8,328 nucleotides of DNA from CAZFJG01 sp964410915 (GTDB lineage Bacteria; Synergistota; Synergistia; Synergistales; JAFGMB01). This document shows positions 1 to 5,837 of the stretch, piece after piece (positions within the stretch are counted from its first letter, which is position 1; every line of letters begins with the position of its first letter). The stretch is taken from the NCBI GenBank assembly GCA_964410915.1, contig CAYPIU010000059.1, positions 1-8,328 of the forward strand, written 5' to 3'. A program made the translations under genes and the position numbers. Under the pieces are notes generated by a model. The model was given only the letters and a program-made list of their open reading frames with translations. It did no database searches and was not told the origin of the DNA.

Positions 1-679
1 AGAACCCTCTCTTCTGACCATCCCAGGGAGGGGGATCTCCATTACGGAACTCCTCTGAACTCGGCCCTTTAAGGTTCCTGAGTCGCCAGGTACCGTAGAA
101 ATAACTGAAGATCAGCACAGCCAGAGTAGATGGCCAGCCAGAAAGAAAAGCAAAGACAAGAACAAGAAAAGCATTGGTGGATTTCATAAGAAGGATCTGC
201 AGAACCATCCTGCAACCAAAGAAAACTGCCCAGAGAATAGTAACTTCTGTGTAAGCCGGCCTGACCCTGGGATGCCAGTACCACTGCAGAGGGTAATGCC
301 GTGCAAAATAGCTTGCCCAGGCCACGAATGGTCGTTTAAAAGGAAGACTTAAAAAGCAAAGAAAGAATATTAAACCGTTACTGCCGATACCCGGAAGAAG
401 AACCCTTCCTGCCTGCCCCGTCCTTATAACAGCTATGATGACTACAAGGAGCACTCCCAGACCTCCCAGGGAATACCAGGGAAACCTGCGCCTCAGGAGA
501 TCTCTGAGAAAAAAGACAAATCCGGATATGGCTGAAAGGGTAGCTGATATTTTTATACCGACGGAACTGACAAGGAGAAGGAATATCATAATGGGAACGA
601 AGGTTTCAATAATATGCATTTTACCCCTGGAGACCTCATGGATCTCATCTTTGATCTCCAGGAACTTTTCACGTATCAC
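1..679 (-). CDS. DUF3159-like integral membrane protein (3' end beyond window)
   Basis: An uninterrupted minus-strand frame runs from about 760 to position 2 and leaves the window without a stop. From a GTG at 679-677 it gives about 226 residues. I see about six hydrophobic helices, near residues 25-41, 44-58, 70-86, 94-112, 146-164 and 170-192. Between helices 4 and 5 is a polar stretch with KRPFVAW (115-121) and RVRPAYTEVTILWAVFF (138-154). The helix layout, the LLPGI motif at 94-98 and the RP...AYT...WA pattern match my memory of DUF3159 membrane proteins, whose function is unknown. The start is uncertain: GTG 679 lies about 14 nt after GGAGGGG, and ATG 619 follows AGGGG by 4 nt. Codons upstream of 717 lie in the tpx terminator, so the gene starts after it. 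The charged tail (EEFRNGDPPPWDGQKRG) suggests the true end is near. Coding is certain; the family is likely. Confidence 0.75.
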   Translation of the reverse strand, partial: MIREKFLEIKDEIHEVSRGKMHIIETFVPIMIFLLLVSSVGIKISATLSAISGFVFFLRDLLRRRFPWYSLGGLGVLLVVIIAVIRTGQAGRVLLPGIGSNGLIFFLCFLSLPFKRPFVAWASYFARHYPLQWYWHPRVRPAYTEVTILWAVFFGCRMVLQILLMKSTNAFLVLVFAFLSGWPSTLAVLIFSYFYGTWRLRNLKGPSSEEFRNGDPPPWDGQKRGF

Positions 680-716
680 CCCATTATGCTCATCCCCTCC
701 GGTGAAAAGAAATATG

Positions 717-751
717 ACAGAACCCGGAAATATATTGCTTCCGGGTTCTGT
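717..751 (-). terminator. Hairpin terminator after tpx
   Basis: A perfect 13-bp inverted repeat (ACAGAACCCGGAA at 717-729 and its complement at 739-751) encloses a 9-base loop. It begins 9 bases after the tpx stop. On the minus strand it is followed by a T-rich but interrupted stretch (TATTTCTTTTC), so termination may be incomplete and some readthrough into the DUF3159-like gene is possible. The T-rich side shows that it serves the minus strand. Confidence 0.7.
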
Positions 752-759
752 CTGAAAAA

Positions 760-1278
760 CTATTTACCTGTAATTTTCTCCAGAGCCTTAATGGCCTTTT
801 CGTAATCAGGTTCACTGGTCACTTCGGGTACTATTTCCACATAGCGGATAACATTATCTTTATCTACCACGAAGACAGACCTCGCAAGAAGGCGAAGTTC
901 CTTTATCAAGACTCCCCAATTGTTCCCGAAAGAAGCATCTCTATGGTCCGAAAGCGTGACTGCCCTTTCTATTCCTTTTGTCGAGCAAAACCGACTTAAA
1001 GCAAAAGGAAGATCCATGGAAATATTAAGAACTGCTACATCGTCCGGCTGATTCGCTGCATCCTCATTGAACCATGTAATTTGCATATCACATACCGGAG
1101 TATCAAGTGACGGAGTTACTGATATCACTTTGATCTGCCCATGGTAGTCCTCGAGTTTTACGGGAGACAATCCCTTGTCCAGAACTGTAAAATCCGGGGC
1201 CTTGTCGCCCACTGATAAGGAAGGACCAGTTAGAGTAAGAGGATTTCCTTTCATGGTAATAATTCCTGTTCTTTCCAT
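760..1278 (-). CDS. tpx: Thiol peroxidase (atypical 2-Cys peroxiredoxin, Tpx)
   Basis: Tpx reduces hydrogen peroxide and alkyl hydroperoxides in the cytoplasm with electrons from thioredoxin. The 172-residue protein has the full Tpx pattern: an N-terminal hairpin (KGNPLTL, 10-16), GDKAPDF (24-30), and the active site PSLDTPVCDMQ (56-66) with Thr60 and peroxidatic Cys63. Resolving Cys98 lies in SRFCSTKG, at the spacing expected for Tpx rather than AhpC or Bcp. A LLARSVFVVD segment carries the conserved arginine, and EPDYEKA is near the end. Length matches the family (about 165-175). The ATG at 1278 has GGAGGTGG a few bases upstream. A terminator on each side suggests a single-gene transcript. 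Inverted repeats at the probable promoter hint at regulation, perhaps by oxidative stress (inference). Confidence 0.96.
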   Translation of the reverse strand: MERTGIITMKGNPLTLTGPSLSVGDKAPDFTVLDKGLSPVKLEDYHGQIKVISVTPSLDTPVCDMQITWFNEDAANQPDDVAVLNISMDLPFALSRFCSTKGIERAVTLSDHRDASFGNNWGVLIKELRLLARSVFVVDKDNVIRYVEIVPEVTSEPDYEKAIKALEKITGK

Positions 1279-1290
1279 AATTCCACCTCC

Positions 1291-1322
1291 ATATACTTTG
1301 ATACAGTATATTCATTGTATCA
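1291..1322 (-). promoter_or_regulatory. Candidate tpx promoter (extended -10) with overlapping inverted repeats
   Basis: On the minus strand TGATACAAT (1322-1314) reads as an extended -10 (TGn followed by TACAAT). No good -35 is seen. Transcription would start near 1307. Two inverted repeats overlap here. ATATACT-N7-AGTATAT (1291-1311) is perfect. TGATACA-N10-TGTATCA (1299-1322) has perfect 7-bp arms. They cover the -10 and the start, just upstream of the ribosome binding site, as expected for a repressor operator. They do not match the PerR box consensus I know, so the regulator is unknown. Confidence 0.4.
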
Positions 1323-1382
1323 CAGAGATATTAGGAAACGATTCTGTCTTCAAACTTACTTTTTACCTCCAACATATACCGG

Positions 1383-1416
1383 AAAAAATTCGGGCCGGGA
1401 TAAAAATCCCGGCCCG
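1383..1416 (-). terminator. Rho-independent terminator after the DUF4412-like gene
   Basis: A perfect 11-bp GC-rich stem (CGGGCCGGGAT at 1391-1401, complement at 1406-1416) has a 4-base loop. On the minus strand it is followed by AATTTTTT (1390-1383). It lies 14 bases past the stop of the exported-protein gene and before tpx, so the two are separate transcripts. Confidence 0.88.
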
Positions 1417-1430
1417 TAAGATATCATTCT

Positions 1431-2024
1431 CTATTCAATTAGCAGTTTCTTGTCCATCTCCAGTTTTGTATATCCTGCGGGAACTACAAAAAGGGTGTCT
1501 TTCTGTCGTTTTTCTTTTATATTCGAATAAATGATGGTTGCAGTATCTTTAGGGTTCTGGACATATGTCTTGATCGGATAATTGAGCTTTTCAGCTACCC
1601 ATAAAGTAGATTCCCCAAGGTTCTTATCATTATAGACAATATGTATCTTTTCACAGATATAGTTTTCAACATTTTCTGAACCAAGTTTGGTTATTTTCCC
1701 CTGTTCAGCCAGTTTTTCCTCAATCTTCTCCTCATCACCAAGCATAACCTGGGTATTGGGTCTCTCTACATACATTTTCTGTCCAGGTAGAAGGATGTAC
1801 ATCATCCCGGCATCACCATTAACGATCACGACCTGATCTCCCAAAGGTGTTTCCATTTCCTGCCTCATTGAATTATCTCTTACAAAAACTTTTCCTTTGA
1901 TCTCTCCGCCCTCATTGCTATTTATCGTCATATCCGCCTGAAACTCCGCTGCCCCAACAGCAACAGCCATGATAATTATCATGGCAAAAGCCGCTAAGGA
2001 ACTTCTGCATGCTCTTGAAAACAT
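1431..2024 (-). CDS. Exported DUF4412 / LolA-like protein
   Basis: The 197-residue protein begins with a signal peptide: Arg at 4 and 7, a hydrophobic core at about 10-23, and probable cleavage after GAA near residue 26. There is no lipobox cysteine, so it should be a soluble secreted or periplasmic protein. The mature part looks like a beta-rich LolA/LolB-type fold: FQADMTI, GKVFVRDNSMRQEM (strand and conserved MRQE), MYILLPGQKMYVE, CEKIHIVY, STLWVAEKLNYPIKTYVQ, and a C-terminal FVVPAGYTKLEM. The MRQE and VPAGY elements are what I associate with DUF4412; LolA-like lipoprotein carriers and sorting proteins are the near alternative. The substrate is unknown. The ATG at 2024 has GGGAGG 9 bases upstream. 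The 206 bases before it hold no convincing promoter or gene. It ends at a strong terminator. Confidence 0.85.
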   Translation of the reverse strand: MFSRACRSSLAAFAMIIIMAVAVGAAEFQADMTINSNEGGEIKGKVFVRDNSMRQEMETPLGDQVVIVNGDAGMMYILLPGQKMYVERPNTQVMLGDEEKIEEKLAEQGKITKLGSENVENYICEKIHIVYNDKNLGESTLWVAEKLNYPIKTYVQNPKDTATIIYSNIKEKRQKDTLFVVPAGYTKLEMDKKLLIE

Positions 2025-2230
2025 CTGAAAAAACCTCCCTGGAATATTACAATTTTAGTCTCAGTATTACAGTAAATGATCGGTAAAGACTTACAGCAAA
2101 CTATCCTTACAAATCGTCTTTTGTGAAATATATAATCCATATTAGCACTGCAAAGAAGTTGTGCAATATTTTTTATCCATTTGTCATTACATATCACTCC
2201 ACAAAAGAGAAATTACTCCCTCGGAAAGGA

Positions 2231-2692
2231 TCATTCCTCTTCTTCCTCTATTACAAAACCTTTCTTCCTGAATTCAGCAGCATTTGAAGCAGCCCTGGAG
2301 AGAAATTTGTAGATCAACTCCTGTTCATTCTCTGTGAAACCCTGCGAAAGGACCTTTGTCCACCTCGCCCGAGTTTCCCATATGCGAGGTGCAAGTTCTT
2401 TTCCTTTTTCCGTCAGGTAAATATGATAAGATCTTCGATCTTTCTGGTCCCTTTTGCGCGTTATATAACCTGTTTCCAAAAGTCTCTTGACCGCTCTTGC
2501 AGTAGTAGTTTTATCCATTTGAAGGTTTTCGCTCAACTCGTCCTGGGACATTCCTTCTCTTCTGTAAATGGCTGCAAGGAAATTCCTGGGGCCATGCCCT
2601 ATATCCAGCTGGGAAAATTCGTTATCAAAATAACTGTGGCCGTATCTGTGAATTACAGAGACCATTTTACCGATGGATCTTCGGGTATCCAT
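2231..2692 (-). CDS. MarR-family transcriptional regulator, probable repressor of the adjacent MATE pump
   Basis: A 153-residue winged-helix protein of typical MarR size. A helical N terminus (to about 35) is followed by the DNA-binding core: MSQDELSENLQMDKTTTARAVKRLLETGYI (about 48-77) holds the helix-turn-helix, and RDQKDRRSYHIYLTEKG (81-97) is the wing with the family's D-x-R-x-x motif. A C-terminal dimerisation helix ends in a run of glutamates. I start it at ATG 2692, which has GGAAGGGGAG about 10 bases upstream; an upstream in-frame TTG at 2719 lies inside the MATE gene and has no better site. The gene follows the pump stop by 7 bases, so both are on one mRNA. The two palindromes at the pump promoter are natural targets, which would make the operon self-repressed and induced by pump substrates (inference). 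Confidence 0.93.
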   Translation of the reverse strand: MDTRRSIGKMVSVIHRYGHSYFDNEFSQLDIGHGPRNFLAAIYRREGMSQDELSENLQMDKTTTARAVKRLLETGYITRKRDQKDRRSYHIYLTEKGKELAPRIWETRARWTKVLSQGFTENEQELIYKFLSRAASNAAEFRKKGFVIEEEEE

Positions 2693-2699
2693 AATTGTC

Positions 2700-4043
2700 C
2701 TACTCCCCTTCCGCGACAAGCTCAGCCCTGTTAAGACTGTTCATCTGGGGTATTACTACCGCCAGTGTTATGACCGTAGAAAGAATATCCGATATGGAAA
2801 AGGATAACCATACCCCGTCGATGCCAATATATTTGGGCAGTATCAAAAGGATCGGCACCAGAAAAAGTATCTGCCTGGCAGTGTTAAGGATAAAGGAGGG
2901 AGTAGCCTTTCCAATGGCCTGGAACAATGTCCCGCCTATCATCTGGAAACCGACAAAGAAAAAACCCATGGTCATCAGCCTCATAGTATGGGGTCCCATG
3001 GCCAGAAGCTGAGCATCATGGGTGAATATTGACAAAACCGCCCTCGGAAAGGTCAGAAAAATAACGGCCATAAAACTTGTATAGGCTGTGGCCAGAAAAG
3101 CCGACTTCCAGATAACTTCCCTGGCCCTGTGGTAATAACGGGCTCCGTAACTGTATCCCAGAATCGGCTGCATACCCTGGGAAATGCCTACCATTGGCAT
3201 GCCCGAGAACATCACCAGCCTGTTCACCACACCGAAGAGTGCCACCGCCATGTTGCCCCCGTAAAAGGCTGCCAGCCTGTTCACAAAACCGAAGACAAAA
3301 CTTGTGGCAGCATGCCTCACCAGTGCAGGCAGACCAATTACAATGATCTCACCCAGAATTTTAGGATCCGGCCTGAGATTCTTCATATGAAATGTGAGAA
3401 TGCTCCTTCCCGTGGAGTAATACCAGGCGATCCATGCAATGACAGAGAACCTCGCCAGTATTGTGGCAATGGCCGCACCCCTTATGCCCATGTCCAGGAC
3501 AAATATGAAGATCGGATCCAGGATAATATTGGTCACAGCACCGATAAGCATGGAGTACATGGCCACCCTGGCCGCTCCCTCCGAACGGATAACGTTGTTC
3601 ATGGAAATACTGAATATTATCAGCGGTGAACCAGCGAATATGACGCTCATGTAATCCCCCGCATAGGGAAGGATCTCGCTGGTGGCTCCAAAGACACTCA
3701 GTATGGAGGAAGTGAAAAGGGTCCCTGCCAGGGCTATGGTACCTCCAAAACCCACTATGGCAAGAAGATTGTTGCCAAAGGCGGTCTCTGCCCTGTCATA
3801 TTTCTTTGCCCCCAGGTTCCTGGAGATCACTGAGGCTGACCCCATCCCAAGCATGGCACCGGTGCCCCCGATGATCATCTGTAAAGGAAAGCTGACCGAA
3901 AGAGCACCGATCCCCAGGGCTCCCACTCCGTGACCAATATAGATAGTATCCACCAGGTTGTAGGCAGCCTGGACAAGCATTCCCACAATAGCAGGAAGGG
4001 AGAGCTTCCATATAAGGCTGGAAATGGGTTCACGGGCAAGCAT
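2700..4043 (-). CDS. MATE-family multidrug/metabolite efflux transporter
   Basis: MATE proteins are 12-helix inner-membrane antiporters that export cationic drugs or metabolites in exchange for Na+ or H+. From ATG 4043 the protein has 447 residues, normal for the family. It opens with EPISSLIWKLSLPAIVGML, followed by YNLVDTIYIG, GGTGAMLGMGSASVISRNLGAK, and ILDPIFIFVLDMGIRGAAIATI in the first half. The second MatE repeat starts near IVIGLPALVRHAATSFVFGF and contains VNRLVMFSGMPMVGISQGMQPILGYSYGA. This pattern fits the MepA/DinF-like branch better than NorM, but the substrate cannot be read from the sequence. ATG 4043 has AGGAG 9 bases upstream; a TTG at 4064 with AAGGAG 9 bases before it is a real alternative (454 residues). 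It is first in an operon with marR. Confidence 0.95.
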   Translation of the reverse strand: MLAREPISSLIWKLSLPAIVGMLVQAAYNLVDTIYIGHGVGALGIGALSVSFPLQMIIGGTGAMLGMGSASVISRNLGAKKYDRAETAFGNNLLAIVGFGGTIALAGTLFTSSILSVFGATSEILPYAGDYMSVIFAGSPLIIFSISMNNVIRSEGAARVAMYSMLIGAVTNIILDPIFIFVLDMGIRGAAIATILARFSVIAWIAWYYSTGRSILTFHMKNLRPDPKILGEIIVIGLPALVRHAATSFVFGFVNRLAAFYGGNMAVALFGVVNRLVMFSGMPMVGISQGMQPILGYSYGARYYHRAREVIWKSAFLATAYTSFMAVIFLTFPRAVLSIFTHDAQLLAMGPHTMRLMTMGFFFVGFQMIGGTLFQAIGKATPSFILNTARQILFLVPILLILPKYIGIDGVWLSFSISDILSTVITLAVVIPQMNSLNRAELVAEGE

Positions 4044-4090
4044 TTTTTCTCTCTCCTGGTTCAATAAAAAAACTCCTTTATTTTTTAATT

Positions 4091-4106
4091 AGTTGTATTT
4101 ACAACT
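4091..4106. promoter_or_regulatory. Probable MarR operator O1 (start-site proximal)
   Basis: AGTTGTATTTACAACT is an inverted repeat with perfect 7-bp arms around two central bases. It covers the predicted transcription start (about 4102) of the MATE-marR operon. Its arms are the same as those of the second palindrome 33 bp away (centre to centre), so both should bind the same dimer. The length and the TTG...CAA core fit MarR-type sites. Confidence 0.75.
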
Positions 4107-4108
4107 GA

Positions 4109-4137
4109 ATAATAACAAAGAATAGTTGTAATTACAA
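4109..4137 (-). promoter_or_regulatory. Promoter of the MATE-marR operon
   Basis: On the minus strand TTGTAA (4137-4132) and TATTAT (4114-4109) are separated by exactly 17 bases, close to the sigma-70/sigma-A consensus. The -35 box lies inside operator O2, and the predicted start (about 4102) lies in operator O1. The leader to ATG 4043 would be about 60 bases. Confidence 0.75.
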
Positions 4138-4140
4138 CTA
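4123..4140. promoter_or_regulatory. Probable MarR operator O2 (overlaps the -35 box)
   Basis: TAGTTGTAATTACAACTA is a perfect 18-bp palindrome. It contains the -35 box of the pump promoter, so bound repressor would block RNA polymerase. Its centre is 33 bp from O1, about three helical turns, placing both sites on roughly the same DNA face. Confidence 0.8.
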
Positions 4141-4147
4141 TGTTCCG

Positions 4148-4177
4148 AAAAAACGATCCCCAGCTTTCACCGGGGAT
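4148..4177 (-). terminator. Rho-independent terminator after the UxaA-type genes
   Basis: A 6-bp stem (ATCCCC 4156-4161, GGGGAT 4172-4177) with a 10-base loop is followed on the minus strand by CG and six T (4153-4148). It begins 8 bases past the stop of the large subunit and separates that transcript from the MATE operon, whose operator O2 starts only 7 bases further on. Confidence 0.75.
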
Positions 4178-4185
4178 GTAGTATA

Positions 4186-5343
4186 TCAGAAAGTGGAAGT
4201 TAGCTTGTAGATACCGAATTCCCTGTGTTTCAGCGCTTCCGCCTTTGTCAGCCTGCCCCTGCATACCGCTGCGATCTCCTGTATCATCCTCTCTCCAACC
4301 TCCGGGATGGTCTCAGTGCCGGTGATGATGGTGCCCCCGTTAATGTCGATATTCTCCTCCATAAGCTGATAAGTACGAGGATTTCCAGTTATCTTGATGA
4401 CCGGTGCCAGGGGTGATCCCGTGGGGGTTCCCCTTCCTGTTGTAAATATTACTATCTGAGCACCTCCTGCTACCATACCTGTAATGGATTCAATATCCTG
4501 ACCGGGAGTATCCATTACGTAAAAACCCTTCCCCGATGGCCTCTCTCCATATTCAAGGACACCCTGAAGCGGACTGGTACCTCCCTTATATATGCAGCCG
4601 AGAGATTTTTCCTCAATTGTTGTAAGACCTCCCTCGATGTTACCAGGAGTAGGCTGACTACCCCTGAGGTCCACTCCCATTGAATTTGCTCTCTTCTCAC
4701 AATCCGACACTATTTTCAGAAGCTTTTCACCGACTTCATCCGAAACAGCCCTTCTCACAAGAACATGCTCCGCACCTATCAGCTCAGTGGTCTCGGAAAG
4801 GATAGATGTACCTCCCAGGGCCACCAGCTTATCAGAAACATATCCGTGTACAGGATTGGCGGCAAGGCCGGAAGTGGCATCTGATCCTCCGCATTCCAGG
4901 CCCAGAATTATGGACTCAGGCGAGATCTCTTCCTTCTCGTAAATGGAGACCTTTTGAGCCATTATCCTTGCCAGCCGGAGGCCTGCTTCCTGGGTCTTCA
5001 GGGTGCCTCCGCATTTCTGGATCACCAGTGCCTCCACCGGCTTTCCCGTTGAGGCTATCTCCTCTGCCAGCCAGTCCACCTGTAGACTTTCGCAGCCCAG
5101 GCCTATCACCAAAACTCCCGCCACGTTGCCGTTTTTCCCCAGACCTGCCAGGGTCCGGGCAGTCACGTCAAGATCCGGCTTTATCTGGGCACATCCGTGC
5201 TGGTTGGGAAGAGCTATGGCTCCCTCCACCTGATCCGCAATGCGTTCTGCCACAACTGAAGCACAGACCGATGCTGGAATTACAGCAATATGATTGCGAA
5301 TGCCCACATCTCCATTGGACCTCCTGTAACCCATGATCTTCAT
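4186..5343 (-). CDS. UxaA-family dehydratase/lyase, large (catalytic) subunit
   Basis: This is the catalytic part of the altronate/galactarate dehydratase family, metal-dependent enzymes that remove water from sugar acids; the sulfolactate lyase SuyB belongs to the same family. The 385-residue protein begins with GYRRSNGDVGIRNHIAVIP (5-23), the usual opening. It carries the family cysteine/histidine motifs: HGC (49-51), GLGCE (81-85), QKCGGT (109-114), LECGGSDATSGL (149 on). Further conserved blocks are SETTELIGAEHVL, PTPGNIEGGLTTIEEKSLG, and GAQIVIFTTGRGTPTGSPLAPVIKITGN. It lacks the N-terminal SAF domain found in full-length UxaA; that is supplied by the gene just upstream, overlapping by 4 bases (ATGA). 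GGAGG stands 7 bases before ATG 5343. No sugar-acid transporter, kinase or aldolase is nearby, so altronate, sulfolactate or another hydroxyacid are all open. Confidence 0.92.
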   Translation of the reverse strand: MKIMGYRRSNGDVGIRNHIAVIPASVCASVVAERIADQVEGAIALPNQHGCAQIKPDLDVTARTLAGLGKNGNVAGVLVIGLGCESLQVDWLAEEIASTGKPVEALVIQKCGGTLKTQEAGLRLARIMAQKVSIYEKEEISPESIILGLECGGSDATSGLAANPVHGYVSDKLVALGGTSILSETTELIGAEHVLVRRAVSDEVGEKLLKIVSDCEKRANSMGVDLRGSQPTPGNIEGGLTTIEEKSLGCIYKGGTSPLQGVLEYGERPSGKGFYVMDTPGQDIESITGMVAGGAQIVIFTTGRGTPTGSPLAPVIKITGNPRTYQLMEENIDINGGTIITGTETIPEVGERMIQEIAAVCRGRLTKAEALKHREFGIYKLTSTF

Positions 5344-5648
5344 GACTTTACCTCCAGATCTCCACGACCCCTGAGGCTTTCCACATTGTGCACGTGAACA
5401 TGAGCCCCAGCCGGGATATCAGACGTTGCCCTTCCTATGATCTCTCCATATTTGATAATATTCTCTCCGGTGGGAATGTTTACCAGGGCGAACTTATGCC
5501 CGAAGGGAATGGAATTTTTCAGACTCATGGTTTCCACTTTTCCCTCCACCTCAAAACATGCTTCCTCTCCCTGGTTAAGGTCCCGTATGATGGTGCCCAC
5601 ATTGTCAGAACTCTTCATCACCAGAGCATTCCTGACAGATTCTCCCAT
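5340..5648 (-). CDS. UxaA-family dehydratase/lyase, small (SAF-domain) subunit
   Basis: A 102-residue SAF-domain protein, the size of SuyA or other split UxaA small subunits. Visible motifs are DNVGTIIRDLNQGE (15-28), IPFGHKFAL (47-55), GENIIKYGEIIGRAT (61-75) and the histidine cluster HVHVHN (83-88), all typical of this domain, which helps form the active site with the large subunit. I place the start at ATG 5648. Upstream in-frame codons, including GTG 5714, overlap the promoter, whose predicted start is about 5669. AGGGGGA precedes the ATG by about 10 bases. Overlap by 4 bases with the large-subunit gene implies translational coupling and a heteromeric enzyme. Confidence 0.9.
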   Translation of the reverse strand: MGESVRNALVMKSSDNVGTIIRDLNQGEEACFEVEGKVETMSLKNSIPFGHKFALVNIPTGENIIKYGEIIGRATSDIPAGAHVHVHNVESLRGRGDLEVKS

Positions 5649-5675
5649 ATGTTCATATTCCCCCTGATCTTGTAG

Positions 5676-5704
5676 TTTATACTTTGTTCTATTATTACCA
5701 TCAA
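5676..5704 (-). promoter_or_regulatory. Promoter of the UxaA-type operon
   Basis: On the minus strand TTGATG (5704-5699), a 17-base spacer and TATAAA (5681-5676) form a good sigma-70/sigma-A type promoter. The predicted start near 5669 leaves a leader of about 20 bases to ATG 5648, which supports that start. It is divergent from the tetR promoter, about 65 bp away. Confidence 0.65.
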
Positions 5705-5751
5705 ATGTTATCACAATCCCAGAAATAGGAATGAGTATAAAAATTCAAAAA

Positions 5752-5764
5752 CTAACGTTGTTAG
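5752..5764. promoter_or_regulatory. Candidate TetR operator, upstream half of a pair
   Basis: CTAACGTTGTTAG has perfect 5-bp arms around 3 bases and ends 3 bases before the -35 box of tetR. The TAACG half-site recurs in the repeat at 5801-5815, which suggests two sites for one dimeric regulator. It also lies between the divergent tetR and UxaA promoters. Confidence 0.5.
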
Positions 5765-5767
5765 GTA

Positions 5768-5795
5768 TTGACAACCTCAAAATTCCGTGTATTAT
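5768..5795 (+). promoter_or_regulatory. Promoter of the tetR-methyltransferase operon
   Basis: A perfect TTGACA (5768-5773) and TATTAT (5790-5795) stand 16 bases apart. Transcription would start near 5802, inside the downstream inverted repeat. The leader to ATG 5838 would be about 36 bases. Confidence 0.75.
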
Positions 5796-5800
5796 ATCAA

Positions 5801-5815
5801 TAACGAATGACGTTA
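5801..5815. promoter_or_regulatory. Candidate TetR operator at the transcription start
   Basis: TAACGAATGACGTTA has perfect 5-bp arms (TAACG/CGTTA) and covers the predicted start of the tetR transcript. CTAACGT (5752-5758) and ACGTTAG (5810-5816) also form an outer inverted pair around the whole promoter. Position and shared half-site point to autorepression by the adjacent TetR protein. Confidence 0.55.
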
Positions 5816-5837
5816 GCTTTTGAAAAGGAGAAAAATC

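Noticed and set aside
435..755. Plus-strand open frame of 106 residues, and a shorter one at 614-805
   Set aside because: Antisense to the DUF3159-like gene and tpx, with no ribosome site and no recognisable domain; the opposite strand has clear membrane-protein character.
1994..2197. Minus-strand 67-residue frame between marR and the exported-protein gene
   Set aside because: It overlaps the signal-peptide start in another frame, has no good ribosome site, and has no protein-like composition.
2693..2719. MarR extended upstream to TTG 2719
   Set aside because: The extension lies within the MATE coding sequence. ATG 2692 has a strong, well-spaced ribosome site.
5649..5714. SAF subunit extended upstream to GTG 5714
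   Set aside because: It would place the start on the -35 box; the promoter with start near 5669 and ATG 5648 are mutually consistent, and the extra residues are not part of the SAF domain.
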